Positions 14,781-22,233 of a stretch of DNA of 23,603 bases are shown here, piece after piece. The notes under the pieces are model-generated. The model made no database searches. It was not told the DNA's origin and worked only from the letters and a program-made list of their open reading frames with translations. The stretch spans positions 1 to 23,603 of IMG/VR virus record IMGVR_UViG_3300042445_000063; one strand, 5' to 3'. The first letter of the stretch is position 1. Each line of letters opens with the position of its first letter. Origin of the DNA: a virus. A program made the position numbers and the translations under genes.

Positions 14781-16097
14781 TTACCAACAGTAGACTACTA
14801 CACGACCAGCCGCACCATTGCCACCAGCACCGCCTGTGGATGTGCCTCCACCTCCACCTCCACCGCCACCTCCGGGGAAGCCCCCTGCACCACCAGCGCC
14901 ACCAGTACCTGCATTGTTTCCGCCGCCGCCGCCGCCGCCTGTACCACAAGCTATAGATGATCCTGTTGAGCCAGCAGTTCCTGCCGCACCAGTTGCCGCA
15001 CCGCCTGCACCGCCACCCCCTGCGGTAGTTGCAGAGCCACCAGTAGTGCCGCCTGCACCACCTGCGTATGCAGTTCCGGGTGTTGCGGCAGATACACCAC
15101 CTCCGCCTCCGCCACCAGCCGCAGAGTAATATGAACTTCCGCCATCGAACCCTGCTGCTGAAACATATGATCCAGACGCTCCGCCACCACCTCCTAAATA
15201 AGAGGATAATCCATTTTGTGTATTGCCTCCGTATCCCCCAATATTGGTTGAAGATAAAGCTGAAACAGTACCCGCCAAAAAAGCAGATCCTCCAAGGCTC
15301 CCGCCATTACCTGTAGTTGATGCGCCAACAGATGTTCCGCCACCGCCTCCGCCGCCTCCACCTCCACCAAAACTTTGTCCTCCACCGCCGCCACCACCAG
15401 CGTACCCATAAAGCAATGTGCCAAAAGATGAGTTATTGCCAACAGAACCATTTGCGTTTGAAGCGCCTCCAGTAGAAGCGCCTCCAACAGTTACAGAAAC
15501 AGTAGAAGCCAAATCAGATATTTGAAAAATAGAAGTTAATCTATTTCCACCACCACCTGTTCCTCCGCCATATCTAGCATTACCAGCCGCCGCGCCTCTA
15601 CCACCGCCGCCACTACCACCACCACCTGTTACTTCAACATAAGCAACTGAACAATTGGCAGGTTTGCTCCATGTGTCGTTAGCCGTATAAATTCTTACAT
15701 CAGAATATGCAGAACCTTGGGCAGACAAAATTTGACCAGAAGCGTTGATTACAAACCAGCCTCTTGTGTCTGTGAATTGAAGTGTAGAACCAACAGCAAT
15801 AACCATTGATTGAGCAACAGCATATTTGACTGTGTTGTCATTGATTTGAATGGTTACCGTTATCGGTGATGTGTCTTTGTTGGCAACAGTGATGCCGTTG
15901 ATTTTGTATTGTGTGCTTGCTGCTGGGGCAGAAAGAACTGTGACCGCAGTAGTTGAGTTTGTATTACTTAGTTGAACAGACGGCGTAGTTGCGCTTGCAG
16001 TGAACGAAACATAGTCAACCGTCACAGGAGACTGGTTAGCTGCTACTGCCGAGCCAAGTACGATTTCAAGTGTTTGTGTTGTACTGTTTAATATCAT
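14781..16097 (-). CDS. Glycine-rich tail adhesin-like protein, paralogue 2 of 3
   Basis: 438 aa from ATG 16097, which shares its A with the TAA of the previous gene (TAATG); an in-frame TTG 12 nt upstream is possible but the ATG aligns with the starts of both paralogues (MILDATT, MIITSSQ). Domain order is the same: conserved N-terminal domain (1-130, with TLEIVLGSAVAANQSPVTVDY and LQFTDTRGWFVI), a bridging strand pair (IYTANDTWSKPANCSVAYVEV), then a glycine-rich domain from about 157 to the end, closing with GAAGRVVVYCW. Its glycine-tract spacers differ from those of the neighbours, so the three proteins would present different surface loops. Likely a receptor-binding or decorating tail protein; function inferred. 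Confidence 0.85.
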   Translation of the reverse strand: MILNSTTQTLEIVLGSAVAANQSPVTVDYVSFTASATTPSVQLSNTNSTTAVTVLSAPAASTQYKINGITVANKDTSPITVTIQINDNTVKYAVAQSMVIAVGSTLQFTDTRGWFVINASGQILSAQGSAYSDVRIYTANDTWSKPANCSVAYVEVTGGGGSGGGGRGAAAGNARYGGGTGGGGNRLTSIFQISDLASTVSVTVGGASTGGASNANGSVGNNSSFGTLLYGYAGGGGGGGQSFGGGGGGGGGGGTSVGASTTGNGGSLGGSAFLAGTVSALSSTNIGGYGGNTQNGLSSYLGGGGGASGSYVSAAGFDGGSSYYSAAGGGGGGGVSAATPGTAYAGGAGGTTGGSATTAGGGGAGGAATGAAGTAGSTGSSIACGTGGGGGGGNNAGTGGAGGAGGFPGGGGGGGGGGTSTGGAGGNGAAGRVVVYCW

Positions 16098-17389
16098 TAC
16101 CAACCCCAAACTCTAACTTGACCTGCCGCACCTTTGCCACCAGCACCGCCTGTTGTAAGACCCGCACCACCACCACCACCACCACCACATGGGAAACCAC
16201 CGTCACCGCCTTTCCCGCCAGTTCCTGTGGCATTAGAACCACCACCAGAACCTCCAGTACCCGCCCATCCAGCAATGGATAAACCTTGTAAACCTTGTCC
16301 ACCTCCAGCAATACCACCAGTCAGCGCCCCTGTCGTACTAACTGCACCCAATCCACCACTTAAACCAACTGTTCCACCTGCTGATTGAGCATTAGCGGCA
16401 GTCAATCCGCCGCCTCCACTACCGCTTCCACCACTAAACCATGAACCATAAGAGCTTCCACCAACAGTGCCGAGGCTAGACCCGTTCCCACCTGCTGCGC
16501 CCCCCCAAAAAGAAGTATTTGCCGATGTACTGCCACTTGCCCCACGGCTATCAGCATAAGAGGTTGTAGTTGTAGTCGCGGCAAAAGCAGCTCCGCCAGT
16601 AACTGGTGTGGAGCTTGTAGCAGAATTTCCAGCGGAGGTTCCGCCTCCGCCGCCTCCGGGCTGCCCTCCTGATGCACTAGAGCCAAGTGCTCCTCCACCA
16701 CCAGCATAACCAATCAAAAAAGCACCAAAAGATGAATTGTTCCCGACACTGCCGCTATTATTTGAACTTGCAGAAGATGTTTGCGCGCCAACAGTCACAG
16801 TAACTGATGAAGGCAAATCTTTAGCAAGGAATAACTGACGCTTTCTTATACCGCCGCCGCCACTTCCAGCACCAGAGCGTATTACACCAGCAGAACCGCC
16901 TTGGCCTCCTCCACCTCCTCCACCTCCAGCAGAGACTTCCACAAGGAAGAATCGGCAGTTACCCGGCTTATACCAAGTTCCATTACTGTTGAAATCTTGC
17001 ACCCAACCACTGCGTAGTTCAGCGATGCCGCCTGATGTGCCAATCAACCCCCATCCGTTTTGATCGGTGTATTGGAGTGTTTGACCTCTTGGGACAACAA
17101 TAGACTTGATGACTTCGTATTTCACCCCAGCCACATCAAACCGCACAGTCACCGAAATACTGGTCGTATCAGCGTTGTAGATTGTGATGTTGTTGACTTT
17201 GCGCTGCAAACCTGCCGATGGTGCTGACAGTATGGTTACAGCCGTTGTCGAATTGGTTGTTGTTGCGTTTAAAGCTGGCGTTGTAGTTGACGAGGAAAAC
17301 TGAACATAATCCACAGTCACAGGTGACTGATTGGTGGCAACAACAGCATCAAGTACAACTTCAAGGGTTTGTGATGAAGTAATAATCAT
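16097..17389 (-). CDS. Glycine-rich tail adhesin-like protein, paralogue 1 of 3
   Basis: 430 aa, starting in an ATGA overlap with the 75-aa gene. The N-terminal domain (MIITSSQTLEVVLDAVVATN, SPVTVDYVQF, ILSAPSAGLQRKVNNITIYNAD, LQYTDQNGWGLI) clearly pairs with those of the next two genes, and the bridge (FNSNGTWYKPGNCRFFLVEV, about 133-152) leads into a long glycine-rich domain ending GAAGQVRVWGW. The conserved last residues G-AAG-x-V-x-V-xx-W across the three copies suggest that the C-terminal strand is structurally needed. It is the first full-length adhesin downstream of the predicted promoter at 17682-17655, so it may be strongly expressed. Receptor binding is inferred from the domain type. 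Confidence 0.85.
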   Translation of the reverse strand: MIITSSQTLEVVLDAVVATNQSPVTVDYVQFSSSTTTPALNATTTNSTTAVTILSAPSAGLQRKVNNITIYNADTTSISVTVRFDVAGVKYEVIKSIVVPRGQTLQYTDQNGWGLIGTSGGIAELRSGWVQDFNSNGTWYKPGNCRFFLVEVSAGGGGGGGGQGGSAGVIRSGAGSGGGGIRKRQLFLAKDLPSSVTVTVGAQTSSASSNNSGSVGNNSSFGAFLIGYAGGGGALGSSASGGQPGGGGGGTSAGNSATSSTPVTGGAAFAATTTTTSYADSRGASGSTSANTSFWGGAAGGNGSSLGTVGGSSYGSWFSGGSGSGGGGLTAANAQSAGGTVGLSGGLGAVSTTGALTGGIAGGGQGLQGLSIAGWAGTGGSGGGSNATGTGGKGGDGGFPCGGGGGGGAGLTTGGAGGKGAAGQVRVWGW

Positions 17390-17613
17390 AGACGCAGGCT
17401 CACTAATTTCAGGGCTTGAGCTTGGGTTAAACCACCGCCACCTCCGCCCCCAGCGCCAATTTCTACAATTGTGGCCGTGCCATCGTCTTTTTTGATAAAC
17501 ATCTTGCCATCGTAAGTGTTTATCGCCACCTCTCCCAAGTCCAACTGGGAGGTGGTTGGGATCGCGCTCGGGGTTGCCGAGCGTTTCAACTTGATCAGAT
17601 TACCTGTTGCCAT
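17386..17613 (-). CDS. Short fibre-stub protein
   Basis: 75 aa with AAGGAAG upstream of ATG 17613. The sequence IKLKRSATPSAIPTTSQL, then GEVAINTYDGKMFIKKDDG, is the N-terminal unit that begins many phage fibre proteins (compare GELAINQADGKIFYR in the 474-aa fibre and SELAYNEADQILYIG in the 427-aa one), followed by a Gly8 run and a short Leu-rich end. It thus looks like only the attachment domain of a fibre, with the distal part supplied by the adjacent glycine-rich proteins or lost. It overlaps the next gene by ATGA. No frameshift signal is obvious at the junction, but the glycine run makes the boundary worth checking. Confidence 0.78.
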   Translation of the reverse strand: MATGNLIKLKRSATPSAIPTTSQLDLGEVAINTYDGKMFIKKDDGTATIVEIGAGGGGGGGLTQAQALKLVSLRL

Positions 17614-17629
17614 GTGGCTTCCTTTTTGT

Positions 17630-17641
17630 TGCTATATAGCA
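17630..17641. promoter_or_regulatory. Perfect 12-bp palindrome at the predicted transcript start
   Basis: TGCTATATAGCA is identical to its reverse complement. It lies about 7-18 nt downstream of the expected start from the promoter at 17682-17655 and just ahead of the AAGGAAG ribosome site of the 75-aa gene. It could be a binding site for a dimeric repressor; as a hairpin it would have almost no loop. Function is inferred from position. Confidence 0.4.
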
Positions 17642-17654
17642 GGAATGGTAAAAA

Positions 17655-17682
17655 ATTATATGTTAATACGTCCCGCCGTCAA
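17655..17682 (-). promoter_or_regulatory. Predicted sigma70 promoter for the glycine-rich fibre genes
   Basis: The minus strand has TTGACG (17682-17677), a 16-nt spacer and a perfect TATAAT (17660-17655). The -35 box lies in the final codons of the 427-aa fibre gene (the LDGG codons) and the -10 box just after its stop. Transcription would start near 17648 and run into the 75-aa gene and the three glycine-rich genes. The call rests on consensus match only; the host sigma factor is assumed. Confidence 0.7.
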
Positions 17683-18946
17683 GATTGATTGTGACCGTTG
17701 ATGCCGCAGTCAACTGACCTTGAGCATTGACAGTAAACGCCGCAAAGGCTTGGCCCAGCGAGGTGTCTCCATAAGAGTTGGCCGTCACAGCGGTGTTGGT
17801 AATGCTGAACACGTTTGAGGACAGCGTCAATCCAGTACCAGCGCTATATGTCGTGCCGCCAGCCGCAAATTGCTGAAAAACAATTGCTGTTGTTCCAATT
17901 GTGATGGGAAGAGCAGTTTGTTGAACCCAAGCGGAATTTGCGTTGACCGTTCCGCTAATGACAAGAAAGAAATCTCCCTCATCAATCTGGTCAACTCCAG
18001 TACCAACAGTGTCAAAATCAGTTGCGCGGGTCAGTATGTAGGGCGTTCCACCAGAGCCAACTTGTGTGACAACATACACACCATTATTTGCTTGTGTAGA
18101 TTCGTTCTTAACAAGTATGCGGTTGCCAGCAACAGTAAGTACTGAGTCAACAGACAAAGCACCGTTGGCGGTTGCTGTAAGGGTTGCTCCTACGCCAGAT
18201 GTGCCGTTGTTGTATGTGTTTGCTGGCAGAGCCGCAGTCGTTGCCAATTCCACTGCTTCGTGGAAATTAATGCCAGTTGCAATAGCGTCTGCATACGCCT
18301 TGTTGACAATGTCGTTTGCACCAGAAGGTGCGGTTGTGATTGTTCCTGTTGTCAGCGCAACGGTTGTCAACGCAGTAAACGATGGAAGAACGCCAGTGCC
18401 GTTGGATGTCAGAAGGGTTCCAGCCGCAGCAGGCGAGACCTTGGAGAAGGTCGATGTAGTGCCAGCCGCAAGAACGTCACCAACAGTGTAGGAGGAAAAC
18501 CCCGTACCACCAGATGCCGCAACCAAAGTTGACGTCAAACCAGCGGCTGATCCAGCAATGTTTGTTGTCCAAGTGGGAGTTCCAGTTGCGCCAGAAATCA
18601 ATACTTGTCCAGCAGTACCAACTGCCGTATATCCAATTGCCGAAGTTGTTGCGCCATATGCAACAGCACCAGCAGTTGGCGCGGTTGAGGTTCCTGTACC
18701 GCCGCTACCAACAGCAATTGCAGTGTTGAAGGTTTTTGTTCCAGAAATCGTTTGATTGCCAGTGAGGGCGACAAAAGACCCTGAGCCGCCAATTGGGACA
18801 ACAGAAGACGATGCTGACGAATTGCCGCCTGATCCGATGTACAGGATTTGATCCGCTTCGTTGTAGGCCAATTCAGACTGGACAGCCTGCGACGTTGATG
18901 GTGCGCCACTGGCGGCACGGCGCTTGATCTGAATTTTATTTGCCAT
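17663..18946 (-). CDS. Modular tail-fibre-like protein
   Basis: 427 aa. It begins with a basic fibre-type N-terminus (NKIQIKRRAASGAPSTSQA, then SELAYNEADQILYIGSG) and a GSFVALTGNQTISGTKTFNT segment typical of phage tail fibres. Residues about 78-200 hold SGGTG-type repeats like those in the 474-aa fibre. About 205-345 is a distinct domain (DIVNKAYADAIATGINFHEAV... ITGVYVVTQVG-like segment: NNGVYVVTQVG, then ILTRATDFDTV and EGDFFLVISGT), a pattern recurrent in fibres where a collar of short strands surrounds each Asn-Gly turn. The C-terminus (TAVTANSYGDT, FTVNAQGQLTAAS, INLDGGTY) is again a widespread fibre ending. The last codons contain the -35 box of the promoter that serves the next genes. 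Tail attachment is inferred. Confidence 0.85.
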   Translation of the reverse strand: MANKIQIKRRAASGAPSTSQAVQSELAYNEADQILYIGSGGNSSASSSVVPIGGSGSFVALTGNQTISGTKTFNTAIAVGSGGTGTSTAPTAGAVAYGATTSAIGYTAVGTAGQVLISGATGTPTWTTNIAGSAAGLTSTLVAASGGTGFSSYTVGDVLAAGTTSTFSKVSPAAAGTLLTSNGTGVLPSFTALTTVALTTGTITTAPSGANDIVNKAYADAIATGINFHEAVELATTAALPANTYNNGTSGVGATLTATANGALSVDSVLTVAGNRILVKNESTQANNGVYVVTQVGSGGTPYILTRATDFDTVGTGVDQIDEGDFFLVISGTVNANSAWVQQTALPITIGTTAIVFQQFAAGGTTYSAGTGLTLSSNVFSITNTAVTANSYGDTSLGQAFAAFTVNAQGQLTAASTVTINLDGGTY

Positions 18947-18955
18947 GATGATTCC

Positions 18956-19288
18956 TTAGTAATTGCCGCCGTCTAGACTTCCGTCCGTGTTTCCAAATCC
19001 ACCGTTTACTATTGGTAAGGGTGTTCCGCTGTAATTAATCGCCAAGGTTCCGCTTGTTGTGATTGGCGAACCAGTCACAGACAGCAAAGAAGGGACAGTA
19101 GCTGCCACGCTCGTCACCGTTCCGCCCCCGCCACCACCTCCAGCGGGAACCCATCCATTTGCGGATAAAACATAGTTGGATTGCCCCGCAAGTGGCTGTG
19201 GAACTTCACCTTGGATACCATCTACTGAGAGGGTTGGTGGGGTGAAGGTTCCAAAATCAACTATGCCTGCATGTGGCGCAACTGACAT
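18956..19288 (-). CDS. Small fibre-like protein ending in the DGGNY motif
   Basis: 110 aa. The N-terminal 55 residues (GIVDFGTFTPPTLSVDGIQGEVPQPL, given as residues 8-33, then YVLSANGWVPAG) precede a Gly7 run and a fibre-repeat unit (VTSVAATVPSLLSVTGSPITTSGTLAINYSG, in two strands, then GGFGNTDGSLDGGNY). The ending closely resembles the INLDGGTY end of the following 427-aa protein and suggests a shared C-terminal capping or docking element. It lies two bases after the coiled-coil gene. The protein is probably a small appendage or the basal part of a fibre; I cannot assign more. Confidence 0.75.
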   Translation of the reverse strand: MSVAPHAGIVDFGTFTPPTLSVDGIQGEVPQPLAGQSNYVLSANGWVPAGGGGGGGTVTSVAATVPSLLSVTGSPITTSGTLAINYSGTPLPIVNGGFGNTDGSLDGGNY

Positions 19289-19290
19289 GG

Positions 19291-19845
19291 CTACAAGCTT
19301 TGAATAAACGCTTGATGTTTAGCCAGAATGCTTGCCTTCAACTCAGCAACCTCGGCTCGCTCTTGAGCAACAGCGGCCTTTTCAGCCGCCGCCGTTTCAA
19401 GTTGAGCAGCACCCTTGGCAGCAATCTCTTCAGCCTTTTTCTGAGCCTTTTCAACGTCTTTTAAAGCCTGTTGAGCAGCTAAATTGGCGCTGCTGGCGCT
19501 GGCTTGTGCTGCATCAGCATCCGCCAAGATGGCTTCGGCTTGCGTTTTGGTGTTAAACAGCAAGGAGTCGGCTTCTTGACGAGCTTTGGCAACAATTTGC
19601 CCAGCTTGCTCATTGGCCGAAGCCAAAGCTTTTGCAGATTCAGCCTTGTCAGCCAAAATTGCGTCTCGAAGTTGCAAAATTTCAGCAACTGGGCCAACAG
19701 CTTCAACATATTTCTTGTTTTCTGCTGTTGCCGCTTCCAAAGCTTGAATCTTGGCTTTGTATGAGTCAGGATTTGCGACCAAGGTCAGCAAATCAAGCAA
19801 TTGTCCAGAAGATCCAGAAGATCCATCAATGCCATATGAAATCAT
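19291..19845 (-). CDS. Coiled-coil protein of the fibre cluster
   Basis: 184 aa. After a short Ser/Gly start the rest is continuous charged helix with heptad-like spacing, dominated by Ala, Glu, Lys and Gln (KIQALEAATAENKKYVEAV, then AILADKAESAKALASANEQA, LKDVEKAQKKAEEIAAKGA, VAQERAEVAELKASILAKH). Such a long coiled coil could form the shaft or the trimerisation unit of a tail appendage, or a scaffold. ATG 19845 overlaps the 108-aa gene by ATGA. Low-complexity composition makes family searches unreliable; no enzymatic motif seen. Confidence 0.78.
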   Translation of the reverse strand: MISYGIDGSSGSSGQLLDLLTLVANPDSYKAKIQALEAATAENKKYVEAVGPVAEILQLRDAILADKAESAKALASANEQAGQIVAKARQEADSLLFNTKTQAEAILADADAAQASASSANLAAQQALKDVEKAQKKAEEIAAKGAAQLETAAAEKAAVAQERAEVAELKASILAKHQAFIQSL

Positions 19846-20168
19846 GATATGCCTCCGCCAGCTTCAATGATGGTCAAAGCCGCAGTTCCAGTTCCAGAAG
19901 ATGTCGTCAGACGAATTCCGCGCACAGGATATGCAATGTTTGAGTCTTTGGTGGCCGTTTGCAAAGTCAACGTTGGGTGATCTGTCCAATTCCCTGTGCT
20001 GGGGTTGTAATTGGCAGCAAAAACATCATCGAACGTGTACTGCACGGTGTAAGTAATTGTGCCAGTGACAATAACGTTCAAACCAATATTGACCGGGGCG
20101 ACATAAATGTCAACAGGGCATACGGCTGAGTTATTGACACCTGTAATTGATAGGGTTACTGGTCTCAT
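19842..20168 (-). CDS. Small beta-structured virion-type protein
   Basis: 108 aa with AGGTGA before ATG 20168, the first gene after the terminator at 20214-20186. It is a single beta-rich domain (VTLSITGVNNSAVCPVDIYVAP, in parts, then VIVTGTITYTVQYTFDDVFAANYNP, and WTDHPTLTLQTATKDSNIAYPVRGIRLTTSSG across 62-94) with an alternation of strands and a FDDVF motif seen in small conserved phage proteins of this region. The role is unknown; it is translationally coupled to the coiled-coil gene and so likely belongs to the same appendage or head-decoration set. Confidence 0.77.
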   Translation of the reverse strand: MRPVTLSITGVNNSAVCPVDIYVAPVNIGLNVIVTGTITYTVQYTFDDVFAANYNPSTGNWTDHPTLTLQTATKDSNIAYPVRGIRLTTSSGTGTAALTIIEAGGGIS

Positions 20169-20185
20169 TTTTTCACCTGTAATTC

Positions 20186-20214
20186 AAAAAAGCAGGGGGC
20201 GAACCCCCTGTTTT
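20186..20214 (-). terminator. Rho-independent terminator
   Basis: On the minus strand a perfect 7-bp stem CAGGGGG / CCCCCTG encloses a TTCG tetraloop and is followed by C and six T. It begins three bases after the TGA stop of the Lys/Gly-rich gene. On the plus strand the stem is followed by only four T, so it is mainly minus-directed. It would partly separate the head genes from the fibre genes. Confidence 0.9.
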
Positions 20215-20216
20215 GC

Positions 20217-21188
20217 TCAACAAACCTTGCCACCACGCTTTTTGCCGGGAGCCACCGTCACGGATTTCTCTGTTTTGGTAACGCTCCCAGAAGGAAGAGT
20301 AGATGGCTTCAAAAACCTCTTTGCAGCTTCAACCAGACGGCCCGGGGCTCCAAGAATGGACTCCCGCATGCCTTCGTTTTCTTTTGCAATCGAGTTTTTT
20401 TCGGCATTTTTACGCGCCATTTCGCGGTCAATGATTGGATCGCTTTCGTCAGAATCTGCCGAAGCACCACCACCAGCCATTTTTTTGACGCTTCCACCTT
20501 TTTTGTAGACACCAGTCAATTCATTGATGCGAATTGGCTTTTGTGGCTTTTTATTGCCTTGCGGCATTGCGACGGGAGAGCCAGACTTAACACTGCCCCC
20601 CGCCGCGAAGGCTTTTTTTGCTGAACCACCCTTCTTGTAGCCGCCCTGACCGTCAACAACGCCACCAGTGGCATAACCACCCTGACCGTCAACAACTCCG
20701 CCAGTAGCATAGCCACCTTGACCTTTTACGACTCCGCCAGTTGCATAAGCCTTGCCGCCCTTTTTCAAGGACAGGGTTGTGCCTTTGCCGCCTTTGTGCT
20801 CTTGGGCGTCATGCTGCTTGATGGCCTTCTTGATCATGGCCTTGTCTTGCGCCATGTCATCTTTGCCGCCTTCAGCCTTGCCGCCTTTTTTCATGGCAGG
20901 CATAGCACGACCCATAGGGGAGGGTGCTGGCATTGCTGGGGCTGCTGGAGAACGTGAAGCCATCTTTGCCATCATGGCCTTGCGGCGATCCTTCATGGAG
21001 GGCTTGGCGGGGCGCTTACCCATCTCTGAGCCGCCTCGCGCAATGCCAGTAGCCATTGAAGAAGGCATGCCTGAAGGCATACCCATGAAACCGCCATCAG
21101 CTTTCTTGACAGCACCACCAGTTTTGAGCTTCAGGACAACTGAAGGCTCAGTGGTTTCCATTTTTACCATGCGTTTGAATTCAGACAT
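20217..21188 (-). CDS. Lys/Gly/Met-rich repeat protein of unknown function
   Basis: 323 aa with AGGAG upstream. It is strongly basic and of low complexity, with many KKGG/KGGK motifs (near 100, 132, 142, 185, 229, 317), a Met/Pro/Ala-rich section (36-99), three perfect-length 12-residue repeats YATGGVVxGQGG (148-183) and a more ordinary helical section near 250-295 (PIIDREMARKNAEKN, LVEAAKRFLKP). Proteins rich in KKGGxV motifs are seen near phage capsid genes, but I know of no established function. Basic, flexible character would suit binding to DNA or to the inner capsid; this is speculation. It is the last gene before a strong terminator. Confidence 0.75.
   Translation of the reverse strand: MSEFKRMVKMETTEPSVVLKLKTGGAVKKADGGFMGMPSGMPSSMATGIARGGSEMGKRPAKPSMKDRRKAMMAKMASRSPAAPAMPAPSPMGRAMPAMKKGGKAEGGKDDMAQDKAMIKKAIKQHDAQEHKGGKGTTLSLKKGGKAYATGGVVKGQGGYATGGVVDGQGGYATGGVVDGQGGYKKGGSAKKAFAAGGSVKSGSPVAMPQGNKKPQKPIRINELTGVYKKGGSVKKMAGGGASADSDESDPIIDREMARKNAEKNSIAKENEGMRESILGAPGRLVEAAKRFLKPSTLPSGSVTKTEKSVTVAPGKKRGGKVC
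20640..20747 (-). repeat. Three tandem 36-bp coding repeats
   Basis: Three consecutive 36-nt units inside the Lys/Gly-rich gene encode YATGGVVKGQGG, YATGGVVDGQGG and YATGGVVDGQGG. The units differ at several third-codon positions (for example cctgaccgtcaacaac against cttgaccttttacgac), so the peptide is better conserved than the DNA. This points to selection on the peptide rather than a very recent slippage event. Confidence 0.9.
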
Positions 21189-21200
21189 GTGTGGCTCCTA

Positions 21201-22202
21201 TTAACTGACCAAATTTTGGTTAACACCAAAAGCACCAATTCGGGTGGCATTTGGGCCTGCGGCAATTGCTGGAAGCATGATGCCAAGAACCAGACGCTTA
21301 ATGCCGTCAGGAGCGGTGGATGGACTGAACGTGCCGCGAACATCACCAGTGGTGGTGGTTGCGGTAGCGGTATCAGCAGCAGCCAAAGTACCTGTGTCAA
21401 GAGTAAAGCCACTGTTCCAACCAACGTGGGAAATGTACACGCCGCTGGTGACGCGAACTGGCAAGCCAATCAATTGGGTTGTGCCAACAGTAATGGTCGA
21501 TGTGGTTGCCGCGCTGCCAGAAACGCTCAGAATCTGATAGAAGGCTTTCTTGCCGTTGGTGGTAGTTGATGCCGCAACGCCTGACGCAATAACTTCGCTC
21601 ATTGGTTGACCGTACAAATCCCAACCAGTGATGGTGATATTGGAGCTAGTAGTTGTACCAGTGCCAGTTGTCACGCTTAATGCGCGAGGAGTGTCCAATT
21701 GAGTCACAGATGTGCCATTAGCACGAACGACTCGCTTGCCGCCCAAAGTGCTGGTAGTCAACAGTGTGAGTGCGCCTGCGCCTGCGGGTGTTTGCGATGC
21801 GCAAATGTTTGCAGCGTTTGCGGTCAAAGGAACAACATCAAACGTGTAGATACGACCCATGGGGCCAATACCTGTGTCCATTTGTGAAGGGTCTTGCAAA
21901 TAGTTTTGACCTTGGGTGTAAATGGTCGTGCTAGATGCTGTTTGAGACACGTTTACGGTGTAAGTACCAACACCACCATAACCAGTTCCATAACCAGTAA
22001 TGTATGTGCCAGCAGTAACGCCAGTACCGTTAACCCATTGACCAACTGTTATTGGCTCACCTTGCAAAATAGCAGTGATAGTGAGTGTGCCGCCATTGGT
22101 GGTAGCAATTGAACCAGTGTAAGTGCCACTAGTTGGATAGGTAGCAGTACCCATCGCGGTTGGGGCTGCGCCCAAGAAAAGGTCGTCTGAAAATTGAGGC
22201 AT
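21201..22202 (-). CDS. Structural protein following the capsid gene, with inserted beta domain
   Basis: 333 aa with AAGGAGAAG before ATG 22202. It is Ser/Thr/Gly-rich and beta-predicted. Residues about 26-97 form a separate unit ([31 protein letters not shown] in strands, ending [16 protein letters not shown]) that I recognise as a domain found inserted in many unrelated phage virion proteins. The rest ([19 protein letters not shown] from about 108, [34 protein letters not shown], and an end with [14 protein letters not shown]) looks like one continuous virion domain. Its position directly downstream of the capsid gene suggests a head decoration or other abundant head protein; the exact role is not established. 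Confidence 0.75.
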   Translation of the reverse strand: MPQFSDDLFLGAAPTAMGTATYPTSGTYTGSIATTNGGTLTITAILQGEPITVGQWVNGTGVTAGTYITGYGTGYGGVGTYTVNVSQTASSTTIYTQGQNYLQDPSQMDTGIGPMGRIYTFDVVPLTANAANICASQTPAGAGALTLLTTSTLGGKRVVRANGTSVTQLDTPRALSVTTGTGTTTSSNITITGWDLYGQPMSEVIASGVAASTTTNGKKAFYQILSVSGSAATTSTITVGTTQLIGLPVRVTSGVYISHVGWNSGFTLDTGTLAAADTATATTTTGDVRGTFSPSTAPDGIKRLVLGIMLPAIAAGPNATRIGAFGVNQNLVS

Positions 22203-22233
22203 GTCGTCTTCTCCTTGAAAAGCTTGACGAGAT

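Noticed and set aside
13424-17389. Diversity-generating retroelement target in the glycine-rich adhesin family
   Set aside because: No reverse transcriptase gene, template repeat or C-type lectin-like variable end is visible in the window; similarity among the genes is explained by ordinary duplication.
20640-20747. CRISPR-like short repeat array
   Set aside because: The three 36-bp units are directly adjacent with no spacers, lie in frame in a gene and encode a conserved 12-residue peptide.
20752-21204. Plus-strand 150-codon frame opposite the Lys/Gly-rich gene
   Set aside because: It is an antisense shadow of a low-complexity gene and has no independent start signals.
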